Assembly: GCA_002344525.1 (NCBI GenBank) | Contig: DDTJ01000048.1 | Span: forward strand, 1 to 52,358 | Direction of reading: 5' to 3' | Origin: Akkermansiaceae bacterium UBA2367 | GTDB lineage: Bacteria > Verrucomicrobiota > Verrucomicrobiia > Verrucomicrobiales > DEV007 | DNA: 52,358 bases | In this document: positions 24,914 to 32,822 of the stretch, in pieces | Layout: the number at the start of each line of letters is the position of its first letter | How positions within the stretch are numbered: the first letter of the stretch is position 1 | Program-made: the position numbers and the translations under genes | Notes under the pieces: generated by a model | What the model saw: the letters and a program-made list of their open reading frames with translations, nothing else | Database searches by the model: none | What the model was told of the DNA's origin: nothing

Positions 24914-26287
24914 ATGACATCCGACACCCCCGCGAACCCCTCCCGCCGCCATTTCCTCCGCGCTGGAACCGCTTTCGGCGCGTCCGCCCTCGTCTCGAAC
25001 GCCGCCATCGTCCGTGCCGCGACGAACAAGAACAGCAAGCTCCGCATCTTCCAGATCGGCACGGGCAACATCGGCGGGATGCAGCGCAAGGGCCTCGAAG
25101 GGCATCCCAAGGTCGAGTTCGCCGGCTTCTGCGACGTGGACGAGACCGCCTTCGGCAAGGTCAAGGACGGATACCCCGGTGCTTGGCATCTCACCGACTA
25201 CCGCGAGGCCTTCGCCGATCGCGCGGACCAGTTCGACGCCGTCATCGTCGACACCCCCGACTTCCACCATTGCCCTATGATGGTGACCGCGCTGAAGCAC
25301 GGCAAGCACGTCTACGGGCAGAAGCCGCTCGTCCACCAGCTCGACGAACTGCGCCTCATCCGCGAAGCCCTCGCGGCCCGTCCCGGCCTCTACACCCAAA
25401 TGGGCAACCAGCGCGCCTGCACCACGGGCCGGATGCAGGCCGTGGAACTGCTCAAGTCGAACCGCTTCGGCCGCCCCGTCGAGGCCCACATTTGGACCGG
25501 AGGAATGAGCCGCGGCACCTACTTCGTCGATCCGTGGAGCCCCATCACCCCGGCCACCCCCGTGCCGGGCACCCTGCATTGGGATCTCTGGAACGGCCCG
25601 CTCGCCGAGTCCCTGCCCCACAGCGAGGACCTCCATCCGCGCCGCTGGCGCTCGTATTGGGAGACGGGCGGCGGGATGCTCGCCGACTGGGGCTGCCACC
25701 TCATCGACCTGCTCTATTTCGCCTACGACCTGCCCGCGCCCGAGACCGTGCAGACCGACACGATGAAGCCCGCCGACGTCTGCCACTCGGGCTACAACCA
25801 CTCCATCCTCACCTATCCCGGCGGCGGTGACAAATTCGCGAGGGAGAAGTTCGTCATCCACTACACCGACAGCAACATCCGCCCCTCCTTCGCCGCGCTC
25901 GGGCTGCCCGTTTCGAAGATCACGGGAAGCTGCACGATGGTGGTCTGCGAGGAAGGGGCCCTCCTTCTCGAACCGGACGGGAAGTTCGAGATCTACCGCA
26001 AGGGCAAGCTCGTCGAGAACGAGCCGCTCCCCGAGGTCGAGCCGCGCCAGCACTGGAAGGACTGGGCCGACTGCTGCCTCGGCGAGGAGAAGCCGCTCTG
26101 GACCCCCTTCGACATCGGTTCGCGCATCACCGAACCTTGTCTGCTCGCGACCAAAGCGACGCGCTTCCCCGGTGTCGAGTTGCACTGGGACGCGGCGAAC
26201 TACCGCTTCCACAACCACGACGAGGCGAACCAGACGGTCCTCAAGCGGAGCTACCGCGAGGGTTTCGCGCCGCCGAGCGTGGCGTGA
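24914..26287 (+). CDS. Gfo/Idh/MocA-family oxidoreductase with Tat signal
   Basis: This 457-aa protein has a twin-arginine signal (SRRHFLRAGTAFGASALVS). A Rossmann domain follows: 'KLRIFQIGTGNIGGMQRKGL', 'FCDVDETAF', 'AVIVDTPDFHHCPMMVTALKHGKHVYGQKPL' with the EKP-like catalytic segment as QKP. The C-terminal Gfo/Idh/MocA domain contains 'GGGMLADWGCHLIDLLYFA'. Such exported members are frequent in PVC bacteria and oxidise sugars or inositols with NAD(P). The substrate is unknown. The start at 24914 is set by the Tat signal. The GAF-protease pair follows after 25 nt. Confidence 0.92.
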   Translation: MTSDTPANPSRRHFLRAGTAFGASALVSNAAIVRAATNKNSKLRIFQIGTGNIGGMQRKGLEGHPKVEFAGFCDVDETAFGKVKDGYPGAWHLTDYREAFADRADQFDAVIVDTPDFHHCPMMVTALKHGKHVYGQKPLVHQLDELRLIREALAARPGLYTQMGNQRACTTGRMQAVELLKSNRFGRPVEAHIWTGGMSRGTYFVDPWSPITPATPVPGTLHWDLWNGPLAESLPHSEDLHPRRWRSYWETGGGMLADWGCHLIDLLYFAYDLPAPETVQTDTMKPADVCHSGYNHSILTYPGGGDKFAREKFVIHYTDSNIRPSFAALGLPVSKITGSCTMVVCEEGALLLEPDGKFEIYRKGKLVENEPLPEVEPRQHWKDWADCCLGEEKPLWTPFDIGSRITEPCLLATKATRFPGVELHWDAANYRFHNHDEANQTVLKRSYREGFAPPSVA

Positions 26288-26312
26288 TTTCCGCTTCAGC
26301 CTCCCCATCCGC

Positions 26313-27050
26313 ATGTCCGACTTCGCCACCATCCTGGGTCGCCTCCACGAGCACAGCGGCGCCCTCCTCGCCGACGCGACCGCGATGCTGCGGCGGCTCG
26401 TCGCGGACGCCTGCGGGGCGCTCGCGGCGGCGGAGGGGTCCATCCTCGTCCCCGTCGAGGGGAGGAACGAGCTGCGCTTCTTCGTCTCGATCAATCCCGT
26501 GCTGGAGTCTTCGGGACTGTCCATCCCCGTGGACGGGTCGATCAGCGGCTACGTCTTCACGACGCGCCAAGCCATGGCCAAGATCAAGCCCGAGAGCGCC
26601 GGGGTCTCGAAGGCGGACGAAGTGGCGCAGTCGAAGACGAGCCATCTCCTCGCCGTGCCCATCGTCGACGACGATCGCGTCTACGGGGTCGCGACCTTCG
26701 TGAACCGCACGGAGGAAAAAGGCGACACGCCCTTTTCGATCGAGGAGCTCCGCACCGCGCAGGCCTATGGCGAGATCTACGCGACGGCGATGAAGCTGCA
26801 CCGCAAGATCGAGTTCTCCACGAGCGTGGCGAGGCTGGAAGTCGCGGAGCACGCCTCGCAGTTCGGCGTCGCCGGCATCCCCGAACCCTCGGAGGAAGTC
26901 CTCGCCGCCATGCGCTACCGCCTCCCCGGCCTGCTCGCGGAGAGGGCGGCGGATTTGCCTGAACGCGAGCGGGAATTGCTCTACCGGATCGGGGAGCTGA
27001 TCGGGGAATACGCCGGAATCGGCGGAGAAACGGTGGCCTATGACCTTTGA
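26313..27050 (+). CDS. GAF-domain protein paired with a subtilisin-like protease
   Basis: A 245-aa soluble protein, MSDFATILGRLHEHSGALL. An N-terminal helix leads into a GAF domain (residues 20-175): 'LVADACGALAAAEGSILVPV', 'GSISGYVFTTRQAMAKI', 'SHLLAVPIVDDDRVYGVATFVNR', 'SIEELRTAQAYGEIYATAM'. The C-terminal 60 residues are helical and charged. No kinase, cyclase or DNA-binding domain is fused. The last 11 nt overlap the start of the protease gene, so the two are translated together. A ligand-sensing regulator or inhibitor of the protease is inferred. Confidence 0.82.
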   Translation: MSDFATILGRLHEHSGALLADATAMLRRLVADACGALAAAEGSILVPVEGRNELRFFVSINPVLESSGLSIPVDGSISGYVFTTRQAMAKIKPESAGVSKADEVAQSKTSHLLAVPIVDDDRVYGVATFVNRTEEKGDTPFSIEELRTAQAYGEIYATAMKLHRKIEFSTSVARLEVAEHASQFGVAGIPEPSEEVLAAMRYRLPGLLAERAADLPERERELLYRIGELIGEYAGIGGETVAYDL

Positions 27051-27795
27051 CGAAGTCCTCGCAACGGGACGCCTCCGGGAATGCTTGGCGACAGGCACCG
27101 GGAAGGGCGTCAAAGTCGGCATCCTCGACTCGGGGGTGGCCTCGCACCTGCCCCAGCTCGGGGGACGGGTTCTCTCGAACCACGAAGTCGTCGAGGACCG
27201 CCACCAGGGAACCCGCGTCGTCCCCCTCGACCAAGGCGTCGACGTCATCGAGCACGGCACCGCCTGCGCCTACATCATCCATCGGCACGCCCCCGACGCC
27301 GAGTTGCACAGCGTCCGCGTCATCGGGCAGTCGCACGGGGCCACCACTGGAAAGCTCCTCGCCGCGCTGGAGTTCGCGGTGGAGCAAGACTGGCAGATCC
27401 TCAACCTCAGCCTCGGGACCGAGGCGAGCTACGAGCGCATCGCCCGCCTCGCCGACCGCGCCTACTACCGAGGCCAGATCTGGATCGCGGCGAAGGACAA
27501 CAAACGGAACAAGGTCGGCTACCCCGCCGGGCTCGCTTCGGTCGTGGGGGTGGACATGGATTTCTTCCAAGACCCCGCCTCCTTCCGCTACCATCTCCAG
27601 CGCGAGACCGAGGTTGACGCCTGCGGCGTCTATGTCGAGGCCCCGACCTCCGACGGCGGTTGGCAGCAGTTCACCGGGACCAGCTTCGCCTGTCCGCAGA
27701 TCACGGGGCTGGCGGCGCGGCTGCGCGAGCATTTCCCGGATTTGACGCCCTTCCAATTCAAGACCGCCCTCGCCGCCTTGCGCGGGAATCTGTAG
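27040..27795 (+). CDS. Cytoplasmic S8 (subtilisin-like) serine peptidase
   Basis: A compact 251-aa protease without signal peptide or propeptide. The catalytic triad is Asp30 in VGILDSG, His72 in EHGTACA and Ser215 in FTGTSFACPQ. The oxyanion Asn lies in 'WIAAKDNKRN' (about 154) and replaces the usual AAGN context. 'LNLSLGTEAS' matches the S8 'NMSLG' strand. With no secretion signal, it must act inside the cell. It overlaps the GAF gene by 11 nt. Its TAG stop is the first part of the palindromic repeat at 27791. Confidence 0.88.
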   Translation: MTFDEVLATGRLRECLATGTGKGVKVGILDSGVASHLPQLGGRVLSNHEVVEDRHQGTRVVPLDQGVDVIEHGTACAYIIHRHAPDAELHSVRVIGQSHGATTGKLLAALEFAVEQDWQILNLSLGTEASYERIARLADRAYYRGQIWIAAKDNKRNKVGYPAGLASVVGVDMDFFQDPASFRYHLQRETEVDACGVYVEAPTSDGGWQQFTGTSFACPQITGLAARLREHFPDLTPFQFKTALAALRGNL

Positions 27796-27862
27796 GCGAG
27801 GTCATCGACCTCGCTCGAGTGTCGCGGGGACGTCCGATCCGACCTCAGTGAGGTCGGCTACA
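27791..27862. repeat. Two-hairpin palindromic repeat, copy 3, overlapping a stop codon
   Basis: The ends TGTAG (27791-27795) and CTACA (27858-27862) are complementary. Hairpin 1 is GCGAGGTC-atc-GACCTCGC (27796-27814). Hairpin 2 is CCGACCTC-agt-GAGGTCGG (27839-27857). The TAG of TGTAG is the stop codon of the S8 protease gene. Confidence 0.8.
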
Positions 27863-27870
27863 GGTGTTTT

Positions 27871-28755
27871 TCACCCTCCGTCCGCCTCCCGGATCGAAGG
27901 CACGAGGCGGGGATCGCGCTCCACGGCATCGAGGAAGGAAGGGTAGCGCGGCACCCAGCCAGTCGCGCGAAGGGCCGCGTTCGAGACGATCTTGTGGGTC
28001 CAGCCGCGCTTCCGCTCCGGGTCGGGGGGGGCGAGGGGCGGCAGGGGCAGGCCGAAGCGCGCCGAGAGGGCTTCGTAGCATTCCCGCTGCGTCAGCGGTC
28101 GGTCGTCGACGACATTGAAAAGGCCGCCTCGGCGAGTGGCTGGCTCGCATTCCAGCAAATGCCGGATCGCCCCCACGGCGTCGTCGCGGTGGATCTGGTT
28201 GAGGAAGCGGCTCGGCTCGACTTCCTCGATCCTCGCGCTGCCGTCGAAGAGCCGGCGCAGATGCACCGACCGCCCCGGACCGTAGATCCCGGCGAGGCGC
28301 AGAGCGGTTCCGCCGCTCTCCCGGGCGAGGGACTCCGCCTCAAGCAGGAGACGCCCCGTTTCGCGATCCGGGGAGGTTTCGGAATGTTCACCGACCACCG
28401 AACCGTCCGTCTGTCCATAGACGCTCGTGCTGCTCGTGAAGAGGACGGGGACGCCGGGGAAAACCGAGCGCAGATTCCGGATTCCCTCCACGAAAACGGC
28501 ACGATAGCTTTCGGCCCCGCCCCGGCTCGAACTGGCGCAATGGACGATTACCTCCGGCGCGGCGCGGCGGGCGATCCCGAGCAGCGAATCCCTCTCCGCG
28601 ACATCGGCGGAGAGCAGGGGATACGCCGCCGGAGAGGACGGCGGGGATGGACCCCGGTGGACCGCCACCACCGACCAGCCGACGCGATGGAGTTCCCCGG
28701 CCAGAGACGCCCCGAGGTATCCGTGGCCGACGACAAGGACTCGGAAAGAAGCCAT
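27871..28755 (-). CDS. NAD-dependent epimerase/dehydratase-family protein (extended SDR)
   Basis: This 294-aa protein has the N-terminal nucleotide-binding 'RVLVVGHGYLGASLAGEL' (GxGxxG variant), 'VIVHCASSSRGG', and the SDR catalytic segment 'LFTSSTSVYGQTDG' with Ser and Tyr of the S-Y-K type. 'ALRLAGIYGPGRSVH' and a late 'NQIHRDDAVGAIRHLLE' follow. It resembles the YeeZ-like branch of extended SDRs; the substrate is unknown. It is the last gene of the reverse-strand operon, 15 nt after the small membrane protein. Confidence 0.88.
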   Translation of the reverse strand: MASFRVLVVGHGYLGASLAGELHRVGWSVVAVHRGPSPPSSPAAYPLLSADVAERDSLLGIARRAAPEVIVHCASSSRGGAESYRAVFVEGIRNLRSVFPGVPVLFTSSTSVYGQTDGSVVGEHSETSPDRETGRLLLEAESLARESGGTALRLAGIYGPGRSVHLRRLFDGSARIEEVEPSRFLNQIHRDDAVGAIRHLLECEPATRRGGLFNVVDDRPLTQRECYEALSARFGLPLPPLAPPDPERKRGWTHKIVSNAALRATGWVPRYPSFLDAVERDPRLVPSIREADGG

Positions 28756-28770
28756 GGGAACGATCCTTCC

Positions 28771-29022
28771 TCACGAACGCGTCCCCGCCACCGGGTCCGC
28801 TGCGGTTGGCGTGGAGACCTCCTCCCTCCGGCGCGCCGGCAGGTCGACGATTTCTTCGGGGGCCTCCATCTCCTCGACCGCGGGCATCCCGGCGACCGGG
28901 CCGTCGGGGGACGGGGGGCGGACCGGAATCCCGCCGCCTGTCGGCACCAAGGTCGCGATGAAGAGCAGGTGGACCAAGGTCACCCCGAAAACGATGCAAA
29001 CGGTCTGGAAGGAAAGTTTCAT
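28771..29022 (-). CDS. Small single-pass membrane protein, uncharacterised
   Basis: An 83-aa protein, MKLSFQTVCIVFGVTLVHLLFIATL, with one transmembrane helix (residues 7-27) and a Pro/Glu-rich periplasmic tail. The layout of one helix then a Pro-rich stretch is TonB-like, and it follows an ExbB/TolQ-type gene by 32 nt, but no TonB C-terminal domain is present. The function is unknown. A longer in-frame start at 29058 would overlap the upstream gene. Confidence 0.6.
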   Translation of the reverse strand: MKLSFQTVCIVFGVTLVHLLFIATLVPTGGGIPVRPPSPDGPVAGMPAVEEMEAPEEIVDLPARRREEVSTPTAADPVAGTRS

Positions 29023-29054
29023 GGCGGACGGAGGATGCCGGTGGGCGGGGCGGA

Positions 29055-29936
29055 TCAATACCCTCGCAGCGCACCGCCCGCCGACGCCGCCTGACGGGCG
29101 ATGGGATTCACTTGAAAGGCGTTCGCATCCCCCTCGTCAGCGCGGAGGAGCCGATCCCGGATCGAGTGGTAGCGCTTTGCCTTCTCGTCCGTCTCCCCGG
29201 CGGGGGAGGACGGCGGGGCGGTCGGAGCGACGGGTTCCTCCGCCGCGAAGCTGCGTTCGAAAAGCCGCTGGAGGTTGTCGCGGAAACGCTCCAGATCCGC
29301 CGTCCGCTTCCGCACTATCTCGCGCAAGGCGTAGCGGATCAGGATCGCGGGTCCCGCGACGAGCAGCGAGATCGCGAGGCAGCCGAGGGCTCCGCCCGCC
29401 TTCGGGGCGAGTTCGGTGAAATCCCGCGCCTCGTCGAAGCCTTTCATCAAGGCCCAGACGAATCCGAAAACCCCGAGCAGCAGCGCGGCGGCGGCGATCC
29501 CTCGGAGCGCCTCGACCCCCGCCCCGAGCCGCCCCACGGCGTCCCGGAAGCCCGCTTGGAACGCCATGCGGATCGATTCGAGCTGGCGTCCCGACAAGCG
29601 GCCCGCCTGCCGGATGCGGTCGCGTGACGCGTCGCGCGGCTCGCGGGAGCCGAGCAGTTGGTAGGCCGTCTCCCGCGCCCCGGCCTGATAGACGAGATGC
29701 TTCAGGGAAGCCTCGTCCTCCCGTCCCTCCTCGTAGACCTCCAGAGTCGTCTTCGACTTGCGCAGCCGTTCGGTGAAGGCCAAGTCCGCTCGTCGCGATT
29801 GACGGAGCCGCGCCGCCTTCGAAAGGATCGCCACCCAGCCCACGATGGAGAGCATGAAGAGCAGCCACACGATCATTTTGCCGGGGAAGACCGGCTGGTC
29901 GAGCGCCGCGCGCAAGCTGGCAAGAAGGGGGATCAT
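29055..29936 (-). CDS. MotA/TolQ/ExbB proton-channel-family protein
   Basis: This 293-aa protein has a membrane helix at about residues 20-40, a long cytoplasmic helical loop, and then the family core 'RLGAGVEALRGIAAAALLLGVFGFVWALMKGF' and 'PKAGGALGCLAISLLVAGPAILIRYAL'. The core corresponds to the TolQ/ExbB helices 2-3. The C-terminal 75 residues are charged and disordered. Normally such channels pair with ExbD/TolR; none is encoded here, only a small single-pass protein. It heads a three-gene reverse operon behind an A+T-rich upstream region. Confidence 0.82.
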   Translation of the reverse strand: MIPLLASLRAALDQPVFPGKMIVWLLFMLSIVGWVAILSKAARLRQSRRADLAFTERLRKSKTTLEVYEEGREDEASLKHLVYQAGARETAYQLLGSREPRDASRDRIRQAGRLSGRQLESIRMAFQAGFRDAVGRLGAGVEALRGIAAAALLLGVFGFVWALMKGFDEARDFTELAPKAGGALGCLAISLLVAGPAILIRYALREIVRKRTADLERFRDNLQRLFERSFAAEEPVAPTAPPSSPAGETDEKAKRYHSIRDRLLRADEGDANAFQVNPIARQAASAGGALRGY

Positions 29937-30242
29937 GAAGAGATATTTTTAAAAATTCCGCTGAAATCTCTGGGAAATTTCAAAGTTTTATAAAATATCT
30001 CAGCTTTATTAATAAAACAAGGCCAAGTTCGGGAAATCGAAGAGGCGGACCTCGTCGAACGCGGTCGGTCGTCCCGCGCCGTCGCTCCGGCGATCGTCAG
30101 CCGAGGAGCTGGCCTCGGTCTTCGAGGTTGTTTTCGCGGGACCTTGGCGTAGGCTCCGGGAGGATTTTGTGTATAAAAACGGTGGATAAAACCGCCGGAA
30201 ATTGAGCATCGAGTCCGCTGAAACCCAAGAGGGCAAGCGCAC
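29937..30242. other. A+T-rich intergenic region, probable divergent promoters
   Basis: This gap of about 306 nt contains no gene. 29937-30025 is strikingly A+T-rich for the window, with inverted arms AGATATTTT (29940-29948) and AAAATATCT (29992-30000). It probably carries the promoter of the reverse ExbB-type operon. Near its right end 'tgtataaaaac' (30168-30178) may supply the -10 of the tRNA-Leu promoter. Confidence 0.5.
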
Positions 30243-30324
30243 GCCGGGATGGTGGAATTGGTAGACACGCTTGACTTAGGATCAAGTGCCGCAAGGTGTG
30301 CAGGTTCGAGTCCTGTTCCCGGCA
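30243..30324 (+). tRNA. tRNA-Leu (anticodon TAG)
   Basis: Acceptor GCCGGGA/TCCCGGC, anticodon arm CTTGA-CTTAGGA-TCAAG, and the long class II variable arm (TGCCGCAAGGTGT region) all fold. The T-loop TTCGAGT is present. The discriminator is A and CCA is not encoded. The anticodon TAG reads CUA and CUG. Confidence 0.95.
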
Positions 30325-30380
30325 TCGCGCGACCCGACAGGGTGGATCGGACGACGCAACCCTCTCCGCCCGCTCCCTCC

Positions 30381-30833
30381 ATGGACGACAACCTCGAAGA
30401 CCTCTACCAGGAGATCATCCTGAGCCACAACAAGCGCCCCCGTAACGAGGGCGCCCTCGACCCGCACAGCCACGAAGCCGAAGGCTACAACCCCCTCTGT
30501 GGCGACCGGCTCCGCGTCTACGTGCGCCAAGCCGGGCCGACGGTCGAGGCGGTGCAGTTCACTGGCGAAGGCTGCGCCATCTCCCGCGCCTCGGCCTCGA
30601 TCATGACCGAGGCGATCAAGGGACTGAGCGGCGCGGCCCTCGACGCGAAGATCGCGGAGGTCGTCGAACTGCTCACGGCCAAGGAGGAGCCGCCCGTCGA
30701 TCCCTTCGATCTCGGCGAGCTCTCCGCCCTGCTCGGCGTCCGCAAATTCCCCGCCCGCGTCAAGTGCGCCACCCTCGCCTGGCACACCCTCGCCGCCGCG
30801 TTGAAGAAAGAGGGCAAGGTCTCGACGGAGTGA
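30381..30833 (+). CDS. sufU: SufU-type Fe-S cluster assembly protein (IscU/NifU-like)
   Basis: A 150-aa protein, MDDNLEDLYQEIILSHNKRPRN. The three conserved cysteines are at 40 (NPLCGD, with the adjacent Asp42), 65 (GEGCAISRAS) and 129 (VKCATLAW). The insertion between the second and third Cys is longer than in IscU, which is the SufU signature. SufU relays sulfur from SufS using Zn. It starts 56 nt after tRNA-Leu. Other suf genes are not in the window; they would be expected upstream or elsewhere. Confidence 0.92.
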   Translation: MDDNLEDLYQEIILSHNKRPRNEGALDPHSHEAEGYNPLCGDRLRVYVRQAGPTVEAVQFTGEGCAISRASASIMTEAIKGLSGAALDAKIAEVVELLTAKEEPPVDPFDLGELSALLGVRKFPARVKCATLAWHTLAAALKKEGKVSTE

Positions 30834-30982
30834 GCCAAAGGCGGAAGCCCGTCGGCGTTGGCATATCGCCAGCGAGCAAATTCGATCCCGTTTGTTGCTT
30901 GAAAAAGCGAAAAATCTGAGCGAAAAATGAAAAAATGACAAAATTTTGACTATTTAGGCATTTTGAACTGTCTCAACCTGAC
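30834..30982. other. A+T-rich gap before the ATPase/TOPRIM defence pair
   Basis: 149 nt with several A runs (30901-30945) and a TTGACT (30946-30951) that could serve as a -35, although no good -10 was found at the right spacing. The base composition differs from the flanking housekeeping genes, consistent with acquisition of the downstream pair. Confidence 0.4.
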
Positions 30983-32179
30983 ATGATCTATTCCTTCGGC
31001 GGTCGCAATTTCTTTTCGTTCAAGGAGGCCTTCGAGGTCGATTTCCGAGTCAAACCCCAAGCCTCGGAACGCCACATCTTCCAGATGGGAGCCTTGGGGC
31101 AGAAATGCAACGCCGTGATGGGCATTTTCGGAGCCAATGCCTCCGGCAAAACCCACCTCCTGCAAGCCTTGGGGTTCCTGCAATGGTTCATTGCGCATTC
31201 CGCGCAGACCAAGCCGGATGCCAGGAATTGGGAGAACATCCCGTTTCGCTTCGCGGAGACTCCCGATCCCGTCATCGACCTGTTCGTCGAATTCGAAATG
31301 AACGGGCGACACTACCGCTACGACCTCCAGCTCGCGCGAGACCGCATCGCGGCGGAATCGTTGCGAGTGAAGCGGGCCAAATTCGCCCTCGTCTTCGAAC
31401 GGGAATGGACCGGGAAGGGCTATCGCTTCAAGAGCCAAGATTTCGGTGCTGACGCGCATCGGGTGCCACAACGCCAGAACGCCTCCTTCATTTCCACGGC
31501 TCTGCTGCTGGAGAACACCGCCGCGCGTCAGATCGACCAGCTTTTCTCTTCGTGCTACGGCAATCTCTGGGCGCTGGGTCGCAGCGACTGCCACGATCCG
31601 CTTACCGAAAACCTCGTCACTACGGCCAAGTTCTTCGCGGAGCACCCGGACCATTTGGACTGGGTGAACCGTCGGCTCGTTGGTTTCGACCTCGGTTTGA
31701 GCGGGATCGCGGTGGAAAAAGTTCATTTTCCCACACACGACGGCAAGGAGGAGGAGACCGTGCTGCCGTTCAGCATACACAAGGTCGGGGAGCGGGAATA
31801 CACGCTCTCCCTGATGGAGGAATCCCGCGGCACCCAAGCCCTCTTCGTCCTCCTGCGCTACATCCTGCCCGTGCTGAAGTCCGGTGGACTGGCTTTCATC
31901 GACGAGTTCGAGCAGGGGCTGCACTCCCACATGATTCCGTGTCTGGTGGATCTCTTCTACACCCCCAAGCACAATCCCAGAGGAGCCCAGCTCATTTTCT
32001 CCTGCCATTCGGACTACATCATCAACCAGCTTGAGAAATACCAGATCCAACTGGTGGACAAGGACGACGACGGCGTCAGCCGCACTTATCGTCTGGACCA
32101 GATCAAGGGCGTCCGCAATGTGGAGAACCACTACGCCAAATACCACGCCGGAGCCTACGGCGGCGTGCCCGAGTTCTGA
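30983..32179 (+). CDS. AAA family ATPase, AbiLi/RloA-like (anti-phage pair, first gene)
   Basis: This 398-aa RecF/SMC-like ATPase has Walker A GANASGKT (residues 50-57). The middle insert carries beta-strand pairs. A late 'SRGTQALFVLLRYILPVLKSGGLAFIDEFEQGLH' holds the signature, Walker B Asp and catalytic Glu, followed by 'LIFSCHSDYIIN' with the switch His. This is the AAA_15/AAA_21 type found in AbiL and RloA. Its TGA overlaps the next ATG (32177-32181), coupling it to the RloB-type protein. Phage defence by abortive infection is known for this pairing. Confidence 0.88.
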   Translation: MIYSFGGRNFFSFKEAFEVDFRVKPQASERHIFQMGALGQKCNAVMGIFGANASGKTHLLQALGFLQWFIAHSAQTKPDARNWENIPFRFAETPDPVIDLFVEFEMNGRHYRYDLQLARDRIAAESLRVKRAKFALVFEREWTGKGYRFKSQDFGADAHRVPQRQNASFISTALLLENTAARQIDQLFSSCYGNLWALGRSDCHDPLTENLVTTAKFFAEHPDHLDWVNRRLVGFDLGLSGIAVEKVHFPTHDGKEEETVLPFSIHKVGEREYTLSLMEESRGTQALFVLLRYILPVLKSGGLAFIDEFEQGLHSHMIPCLVDLFYTPKHNPRGAQLIFSCHSDYIINQLEKYQIQLVDKDDDGVSRTYRLDQIKGVRNVENHYAKYHAGAYGGVPEF

Positions 32180-32697
32180 TGCCCGCACCGCACCGTCAGA
32201 TCCGGACTCGCCGCACCGTCCTCGTCGTGGTGGAAGGAGACACCGAGTTCGCCTTCTGCCGTTATTTGAAGGCGGTGGGTGCCCGCGGGCGGAACATCCA
32301 GATCACCATCAGGAACGCCCACGGCGGATCGCCCGACCGGATCGTCGAGTTTGCCCGCCGCCAAATCCGTTGGTCGGCGTTCGACCGGGTCGTCATCGTT
32401 TTCGACGACGACAAGGAGTTGAGCACCAAAGGGGAAAAAGCCGTGCGGGGCATCCGTGCCCAAGTCTTCCGCTTCCAGCCTTGCATCGAAGGGTTTTTCC
32501 TGCGGCTGATGGGGCGTCCCGTGCCGGACGATTCCTCGGTTTGCAAACGCGATTTCCACCGGCATGGCTTGGACGAATCATCCAAATTGGAGCACGATGC
32601 CTACGCTTCGTTGTTTCCCGAGGGACGCTTCGGCTTTTTGCGGGAAGACCCGCAATTCGCAGACTTGTGGGCGGTATTCACCAATACCACCCCGTAG
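32179..32697 (+). CDS. RloB-like TOPRIM protein, AbiLii-like (anti-phage pair, second gene)
   Basis: This 172-aa protein has the TOPRIM acidic motifs: Glu19 in 'VLVVVEGDTEFAFCRYLK' and the Asp cluster 76-78 in 'VVIVFDDDKE'. 'RNAHGGSPDRIVEFA' between them and 'CIEGFFLRLMG' after them are RloB-family features. TOPRIM nucleases cut or nick nucleic acid and here would be gated by the co-encoded ATPase. It starts by TGATG overlap. A 19-nt hairpin (32746-32764) without a T-tract follows its stop. Confidence 0.87.
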   Translation: MPAPHRQIRTRRTVLVVVEGDTEFAFCRYLKAVGARGRNIQITIRNAHGGSPDRIVEFARRQIRWSAFDRVVIVFDDDKELSTKGEKAVRGIRAQVFRFQPCIEGFFLRLMGRPVPDDSSVCKRDFHRHGLDESSKLEHDAYASLFPEGRFGFLREDPQFADLWAVFTNTTP

Positions 32698-32794
32698 GAA
32701 GTGGCGAGGCGGTATTGGAGCCGCAAGCAACGCGAAAGCACTTGTCCGGAAACCGCTTTTCCGGCGCGGAAGCCCGTCGCCGCCGCTTGCCCGC

Positions 32795-32822
32795 CCCCGT
32801 TTCCCCGCTATCTTGCGCGTCC
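32795..32822 (+). promoter_or_regulatory. Possible lysA promoter
   Basis: TTGCCC and TATCTT separated by 16 nt lie directly upstream, with TATCTT ending about 12 nt before the ATG at 32823. A leaderless or very short 5' leader would result. No lysine riboswitch is present. Confidence 0.4.

Noticed and set aside
23879..26524. An 881-codon reverse-strand frame opposite uppS and the oxidoreductase gene
   Set aside because: It crosses two well-supported genes and has no recognisable domain.
32746..32764. A terminator after the TOPRIM gene
   Set aside because: The hairpin CCGGAAA/TTTCCGG is real, but no T-tract follows, so termination there is unsupported.
32698..32822. A lysine riboswitch before lysA
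   Set aside because: No L-box core was found in the 125 nt. Only a 7-bp hairpin (32746-32764) and a possible promoter are visible.
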